Below, in pieces: positions 40,949 to 44,628 of a DNA stretch of 44,628 nt. The stretch is from a virus. Position 1 is the stretch's first letter. Every line of letters begins with the position of its first letter. The DNA lies in IMG/VR virus record IMGVR_UViG_3300049218_000200, positions 1 to 44,628 of that record; one strand, 5' to 3'. A program made the translations under genes and the position numbers. The notes below the pieces were generated by a model, which ran no database searches, was not told the origin of the DNA, and saw only the letters and a list, made by a program, of their open reading frames with translations.

Positions 40949-41730
40949 TGAACACACTTCCGACACCGACGAAAGCAGCGATGAAGGCCAGCGGCGGACC
41001 CGCGCCCGTGACGCTGATGGAAGTGCTGACGATTGGCAACGCGCTCTATTTCTGGTCAGACGCCAGCATCGTTGCACCCACCGTGCTTTACGCCGATGCC
41101 GTTGCATCCGGAACTCCAAGCACCGGCCTCCCGCACCCGATGCTCGCCGCGTCTTCGCCTGCGTTCATCACCATGAAAGGATCGTCGCCCATTCCTTATG
41201 GCTCGTTCGTGCCTTGGATTCTGGCGCCGCTCGTGCTCACCGAATATAAAAGCACCCAGACCTCGACCTTCAGCGTCACGATCCAAAACCTCACCGGTGA
41301 CACCGTTCGCCGCGACATTTCGCAGATCATGGCGACTCAGATCCTCGTCGGCGCGCTGGTCTACTTTCGCATCTGGCAGGTTTCCAGTTCGACTGCGATC
41401 AAGAGTTTTTTGGGAAAAATCACAGAGGTCGAGGTCGAGGCCGGCGGCACCAAGATGACGGTCTCGGGCATGGGCTTCTGCGCCTGGTCGGCCATCCCCG
41501 CGCCGCGCGAGGATCTCGGCGTCTCGTGTGGGAACATCTTCAACGGTTCGGGCTCCTTCTACGCGTGCGGGAGCACTTCGGCCACGCCTTGTACGAACAG
41601 CTACGGCTCCTGCACCTCGAAGAATCGCTTCAAGGGAATCGTCACCGAATGGATTGGTGCGGTCCAGAGCTTCGACCAGTACGCGCAGCCGAACCCGCTG
41701 CGACTCTATAACCCGGCGGTAAAGAACTGA
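40948..41730 (+). CDS. Tail hub accessory protein with four-cysteine cluster (DUF2163-like)
   Basis: 260 residues; TGATG overlaps at both ends. Near the C-terminus, CGNIFNGSGSFYACG, TPC and GSCTSKNRFKG match the Cys pattern of DUF2163/BR0599-type tail proteins. In gene transfer agents a protein with such a cluster carries an iron-sulfur centre. The N-terminal part, MEVLTIGNALYFWSD, is beta-rich. A similar cluster here is visible, but metal binding is inferred. Confidence 0.62.
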   Translation: MNTLPTPTKAAMKASGGPAPVTLMEVLTIGNALYFWSDASIVAPTVLYADAVASGTPSTGLPHPMLAASSPAFITMKGSSPIPYGSFVPWILAPLVLTEYKSTQTSTFSVTIQNLTGDTVRRDISQIMATQILVGALVYFRIWQVSSSTAIKSFLGKITEVEVEAGGTKMTVSGMGFCAWSAIPAPREDLGVSCGNIFNGSGSFYACGSTSATPCTNSYGSCTSKNRFKGIVTEWIGAVQSFDQYAQPNPLRLYNPAVKN

Positions 41731-44099
41731 TGGCGCTCAATCCCGCATTCGAACAGCAAACAACGCGCAAGCTGCCCTTCTGTGTCGGCTGGAATTATTT
41801 GCAGGGAATCACTGTCAACCAGATGTTTGGTATCCCGAACCTGCCTCCCATCTCGGCCGGGTCGCTTCCGGCCGGGGCAGTTCTCGCACCCGCACAGGTG
41901 AATCAATACGTCCTCGGCGATGGGGAACACGATGGCCCTTACTGCCAAACGGTCTCGCCAACCGAGCCCTACAGCCCTGTCGATAACTACGTCGGTGGGC
42001 AGCCGATCTTTTCGGATCACACCTTCCTGAACGGCTATACGACCTACCCCCTGGACAACGCGAACCGGTTGATGTTCTTCCATTACCACGGTGGCTCCTG
42101 GGCGACCGTCGGCATGCCGAACAACCTCATCTCCATGGGGCCGGATCAGGCTACGGAGGCTTGGCTCAACTACTTCCCCTCGACGACGCCAGCTCTGAGC
42201 TTCAGTGGCATCGCCTACTTTTTCATCCAGGCGGGCAGCATTAGCGGCACCGCACCAACGCTGAATCCGACTGGCATCTATCGCACGCTGCGCTGCCGAA
42301 TCTTCGACGCAAGCGGTGATGTTATCGGTTATGGCTTTACCACCAATCCCACCTGGCAAATGGTCGAGACGCTGCTGCGTTTCCAGATCAAACCGCAACA
42401 GCCTGGACTTGCCGGACTCACTATCGCCGAGAAGGCCCTGTTCGATTGGCCTGCGATCGTGGCACACGCCGCCAGAAACGCCACCATCCTGCCCAACGGC
42501 AATCCGACGTTTGCCGGCAACTTCACCTGGGCTGCAGATGCCTCGCTGAACAACATGATGGAGCAGCAACTCCGCAACTGCCTCAGCTTCCGCCGTATTC
42601 GCGGAGGTCAGATACAGTTCGTGGGCGAGGAGCAGCGCGCATCCACCTTCGTCGTCTCGCAAAAGAACATGTTCGGCGGTTCGCTGATGCTGAACGAGAA
42701 GGATCTGACGAACGTCGCCAACGTATACATTCCGCAGTATAGAGAGCTTGGGATTCCAGCCGTTGCCCAGGTTGCCACCGCGACCACCGTCGCGCCCGGT
42801 GAAAGCACGGCGACTAGCACGCCGATCGGCACGAGCTCCTATTGGACGACGCTGTTCACGACAGTCGGTCCCCAACCCTTCGCGCCAGGCAATATCTTCT
42901 GTTATGGGGGGTCGAGCGATGACGCGGACTTCGCCGGTTTGTACGGCACTCTGGGAATGACCGTGACAGTCAACGGCAACGTGCAGGTTTTGGTCGATAC
43001 GGTGGCGAACCAGATACCAGCGGCTGGCGCGCCGCAGAAGGCTGCGACGGCGACCGGAGGCTTTCTTGGGGCATTGCAGTCGCGCTTTCAAAAGTACGCG
43101 CCAAACGGAGTTCAGCACCGTGCGAATCAGAAGGCCGTCGGCATGGTAGCACCGGGCATTCCGGCTCCGCCGCGCGTCAAGCCTGTTGTGTACGACCTGG
43201 GCAACAATACCTTCGATCAGACGAACCGCATCATGAAGTTTCTGATGGCGCGCGACCTCGGAACCGATGGACCGGGTTGGTTCCCGCCGCTGGCCGGAAC
43301 CATCAAGCTCTTCCTCGAAGCGATCGACGTAAACGGCGCGGCCGTGGCTGAACTTGAGCCAGGCGATGTCATAACGATCGATCCCACGGCTGATCCGACG
43401 TTCGCCGGAACGTATGAGATCGTTGACCCGGTAAAAACCTACGCTCCTTCAGCAGGTGACAACACCGGATCGCTGGTCGAGTTGGCGCTTCAGACCTACA
43501 ACCCGAATGCCTACACAACAGTCTCAGACCCGCCAGGAAACAGCTATCAGACGGTTCCAGGCCAGACTCTTCCCATGGGCGACATACTGCCCGAAGACAC
43601 TCCCTTCTGGCTGCTGCAGGCGACACCAGAGGCTAGCTATAATGGCTCGACAGGCACCGTCACAGTTCCCGATTGCACCATCATGTGGATGGGACAAACA
43701 GCGCCCACCGTGTACCCGGTGATCACCCTGGGCGGTATACCGGTTGGCAGCGCGGTGTGTGTGTTTCTCAACGTCACAAATCAGGCCACCACGCCGACGC
43801 TGTCAATGCTCGCAACCACCAACCCGTACTTCCCTCCTGGGTCGCCTGAGACGGGGCCGCCAACGCCTTTGCCCTACGGCAAGATCGTTCTCTTTTTTGG
43901 CATATTCTCCGACGCCACCACCTTTAGCAGCGGCGAGTATCCGGGTCCGTCGACTCACGACTCAGCTCAGGCTCTTCCGGTTATTTCAGGATACTCGACT
44001 GGCCTCGTCTTTACCCCCAGCGTCGCCTATATGCCGGGCACCCCGATCACCACTGGAGGCACCTATCCACCTGCGATCACACCCGCGATCGTGGAGTGA
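41730..44099 (+). CDS. Tail tip/hub protein, last rightward gene
   Basis: 789 residues. It begins LPFCVGWNYLQGITVNQMFG and contains a central domain, LRNCLSFRRIRGGQIQFVGEEQRASTF, then RIMKFLMARDLGTDGPGWF and ELEPGDVITIDPTADPTFAGTYEIV, consistent with a tail-hub or receptor-facing tip. The last 200 residues are beta-rich and low in charge. As the last structural gene on the plus strand it should complete the tail tip. The true fibres appear to be on the other strand. Confidence 0.65.
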   Translation: MALNPAFEQQTTRKLPFCVGWNYLQGITVNQMFGIPNLPPISAGSLPAGAVLAPAQVNQYVLGDGEHDGPYCQTVSPTEPYSPVDNYVGGQPIFSDHTFLNGYTTYPLDNANRLMFFHYHGGSWATVGMPNNLISMGPDQATEAWLNYFPSTTPALSFSGIAYFFIQAGSISGTAPTLNPTGIYRTLRCRIFDASGDVIGYGFTTNPTWQMVETLLRFQIKPQQPGLAGLTIAEKALFDWPAIVAHAARNATILPNGNPTFAGNFTWAADASLNNMMEQQLRNCLSFRRIRGGQIQFVGEEQRASTFVVSQKNMFGGSLMLNEKDLTNVANVYIPQYRELGIPAVAQVATATTVAPGESTATSTPIGTSSYWTTLFTTVGPQPFAPGNIFCYGGSSDDADFAGLYGTLGMTVTVNGNVQVLVDTVANQIPAAGAPQKAATATGGFLGALQSRFQKYAPNGVQHRANQKAVGMVAPGIPAPPRVKPVVYDLGNNTFDQTNRIMKFLMARDLGTDGPGWFPPLAGTIKLFLEAIDVNGAAVAELEPGDVITIDPTADPTFAGTYEIVDPVKTYAPSAGDNTGSLVELALQTYNPNAYTTVSDPPGNSYQTVPGQTLPMGDILPEDTPFWLLQATPEASYNGSTGTVTVPDCTIMWMGQTAPTVYPVITLGGIPVGSAVCVFLNVTNQATTPTLSMLATTNPYFPPGSPETGPPTPLPYGKIVLFFGIFSDATTFSSGEYPGPSTHDSAQALPVISGYSTGLVFTPSVAYMPGTPITTGGTYPPAITPAIVE

Positions 44100-44121
44100 T
44101 TTATGGACACGATAATCTGCA

Positions 44122-44160
44122 GTGCTGCAAAAAAGCGTGTCCACTACTGCAAAATATCGC
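44122..44160 (-). repeat. Right-end candidate transposase sites
   Basis: GTGCTGCAAAAAAGCG (44122-44137) and CTACTGCAAAATATCGC (44144-44160) are imperfect direct repeats of one another, and the second contains the exact inverse of the 868-882 element. Two same-facing sites behind the last gene suit the R1/R2 arrangement of Mu. GGACACG (44105-44111) with CGTGTCC (44136-44142) also forms a stem around the inner site. Confidence 0.45.
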
Positions 44161-44209
44161 GCCCAGCCACACGACCGAAAAATAAGTGGCATCTCTACCC
44201 TGTTCAACC

Positions 44210-44218
44210 TGCTATACT
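44210..44218 (+). promoter_or_regulatory. Extended -10 promoter candidate
   Basis: TGCTATACT is an extended -10 box with no good -35. Transcription would start near 44225 and meet the terminator within about 45 bases, so only a very short RNA would arise. Confidence 0.35.
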
Positions 44219-44234
44219 GGTAATAGTGAATAAG

Positions 44235-44270
44235 AAAAGGCCCGACTGCTCCCCAGCCGTCGGGCCTTTT
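44235..44270. terminator. Strong bidirectional terminator
   Basis: AAAAGGCCCGAC (44235-44246) pairs perfectly with GTCGGGCCTTTT (44259-44270) around a 12-base loop, giving T-tracts on both strands. It ends the rightward late operon and shields the flanking DNA. Confidence 0.9.
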
Positions 44271-44280
44271 CGTTTCTCGG

Positions 44281-44369
44281 CCCGTAAGTCCTTTGTTTGC
44301 ACGATTTTACCCGTAAGCCCTTTGCTTGCACGAATTTAGCCGGCCTGAATTCGCTAAGTCGTTCATTCC
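44281..44369. repeat. Tandem 29-bp repeat with a third partial copy
   Basis: 44281-44309 and 44310-44338 are adjacent 29-base units with 26 identical positions (core CGTAAG, CCTTTG, TTGCACGA). A related shorter piece, CGCTAAGTCGTTCATTCC, is at 44352-44369. CGTAAGTCGTTGATTTC at 910-926 on the left flank is similar. This could be a family of host intergenic repeats or part of the end structure. Confidence 0.7.
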
Positions 44370-44424
44370 ATTCGCCATTTTACCAATCAGTTAACGGTGG
44401 GGGAGGGGTCCCCCCAGACGCCCA

Positions 44425-44454
44425 TTGACAATCATCTCCCAGCAGGCGGACTAT
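44425..44454 (+). promoter_or_regulatory. Host promoter candidate
   Basis: TTGACA (44425-44430) is a consensus -35; the best -10 at 18 bp is only GACTAT (44449-44454). It lies about 50 bases ahead of the right-hand host gene. Confidence 0.35.
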
Positions 44455-44504
44455 TCCGCCATGCCGCAGTAAGACACCGTCGGCAACGGCAGGAGGTTCT
44501 CTCC

Positions 44505-44628
44505 ATGTTACGTTCGCGACTCATCTTTCCCCTCGCCATCCTCATCGTCTCCACCAGCGCGTTGCTCGCTCAGCAGCCCGCTGCAACCGCCACGGAAGAC
44601 AACCCCGCAGTCGACCGCGCCATGCGCC
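44505..44628 (+). CDS. Host secreted protein (partial, N-terminus only)
   Basis: ATG 44505 with AGGAGG eight bases upstream; 41 residues before the window ends. MLRSRLIFPLAILIVSTSALLA before QQP is a Sec signal peptide, and PAATATEDNPAVDRAM follows. The family cannot be named. It reads in the same direction as the host gene at the left edge, so the phage may have inserted between two collinear host genes. Confidence 0.7.
   Translation, partial: MLRSRLIFPLAILIVSTSALLAQQPAATATEDNPAVDRAMR

Larger units (their letters stand above)
868..44160. mobile_element. Mu-like transposable siphovirus prophage (approximate bounds)
   Basis: The interval holds a MuA-type DDE transposase, a MuB-like ATPase, a repressor, lysis genes, terminase, portal, protease-capsid, tail tube, tape measure and tail-tip genes in an order typical of transposable siphoviruses. 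A 15-bp sequence at 868-882 recurs as a perfect inverted copy at 44146-44160, which I use as provisional bounds because Mu-type ends carry inverted transposase sites. I could not find a convincing 5-bp target duplication, so the exact ends are uncertain by a few hundred bases. Every structural gene I would expect is open, so the prophage looks intact. Confidence 0.8.

Overview
The window holds what looks like a complete Mu-like (transposable) prophage of about 43 kb, flanked by short pieces of host chromosome. The host is most likely an Acidobacteriota (Terriglobia-like) bacterium. That is an inference from GC-rich, ATGA-coupled genes, secreted proteins whose signal peptides end in Ala-Gln, and repeat-rich intergenic DNA. 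No rRNA, tRNA or other taxonomic marker is present to prove it. The cut-off ends of two host genes (3-311 and 44505 onward) and non-coding DNA with short repeats bracket the phage genes.

Layout. The control region is at about 18.99-19.05 kb. Leftward from it, on the minus strand, runs one long early operon: a Cro/Ner-like DNA-binding protein, a small ORF, two paralogous regulators, a MuA-type DDE transposase, a MuB-like ATPase, then about 17 small genes (zinc-binding proteins, an ASCH protein, a DUF1599-like protein, a lipoprotein, winged-helix and helix-turn-helix proteins). The genes overlap by 1-4 bases almost throughout. At the far left, still on the minus strand, are three proteins with Sec signal peptides (1116-7395). 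Two are very large tail-fibre-like proteins with SGNH-hydrolase motifs. Rightward from the control region are an S24/LexA-type repressor with a small secreted protein behind it and a strong terminator. Then come a lysis module (glucosaminidase, lipoprotein, membrane proteins), a Mu gp25/26/27-like group, large terminase, portal, minor head protein, a fused protease-capsid protein, connector and tail-completion genes, tail tube, chaperones, tape measure and three tail-tip proteins. The long tape measure and the absence of contractile-sheath or baseplate genes point to a siphovirus morphology.

How it works together. The repressor should hold the divergent early promoter shut; its LexA-like cleavage site suggests SOS induction. 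The transposase and MuB-like ATPase would then replicate the phage by transposition. Late expression seems to be switched at three places that share a 34-bp two-part element with an exact 18-bp period (7430-7463 minus; 20224-20257 plus; 28644-28677 plus). These lie in front of the fibre, lysis and head/tail units. This shared element, and the export signals on apparent tail fibres, are the two features I regard as most likely to be new.
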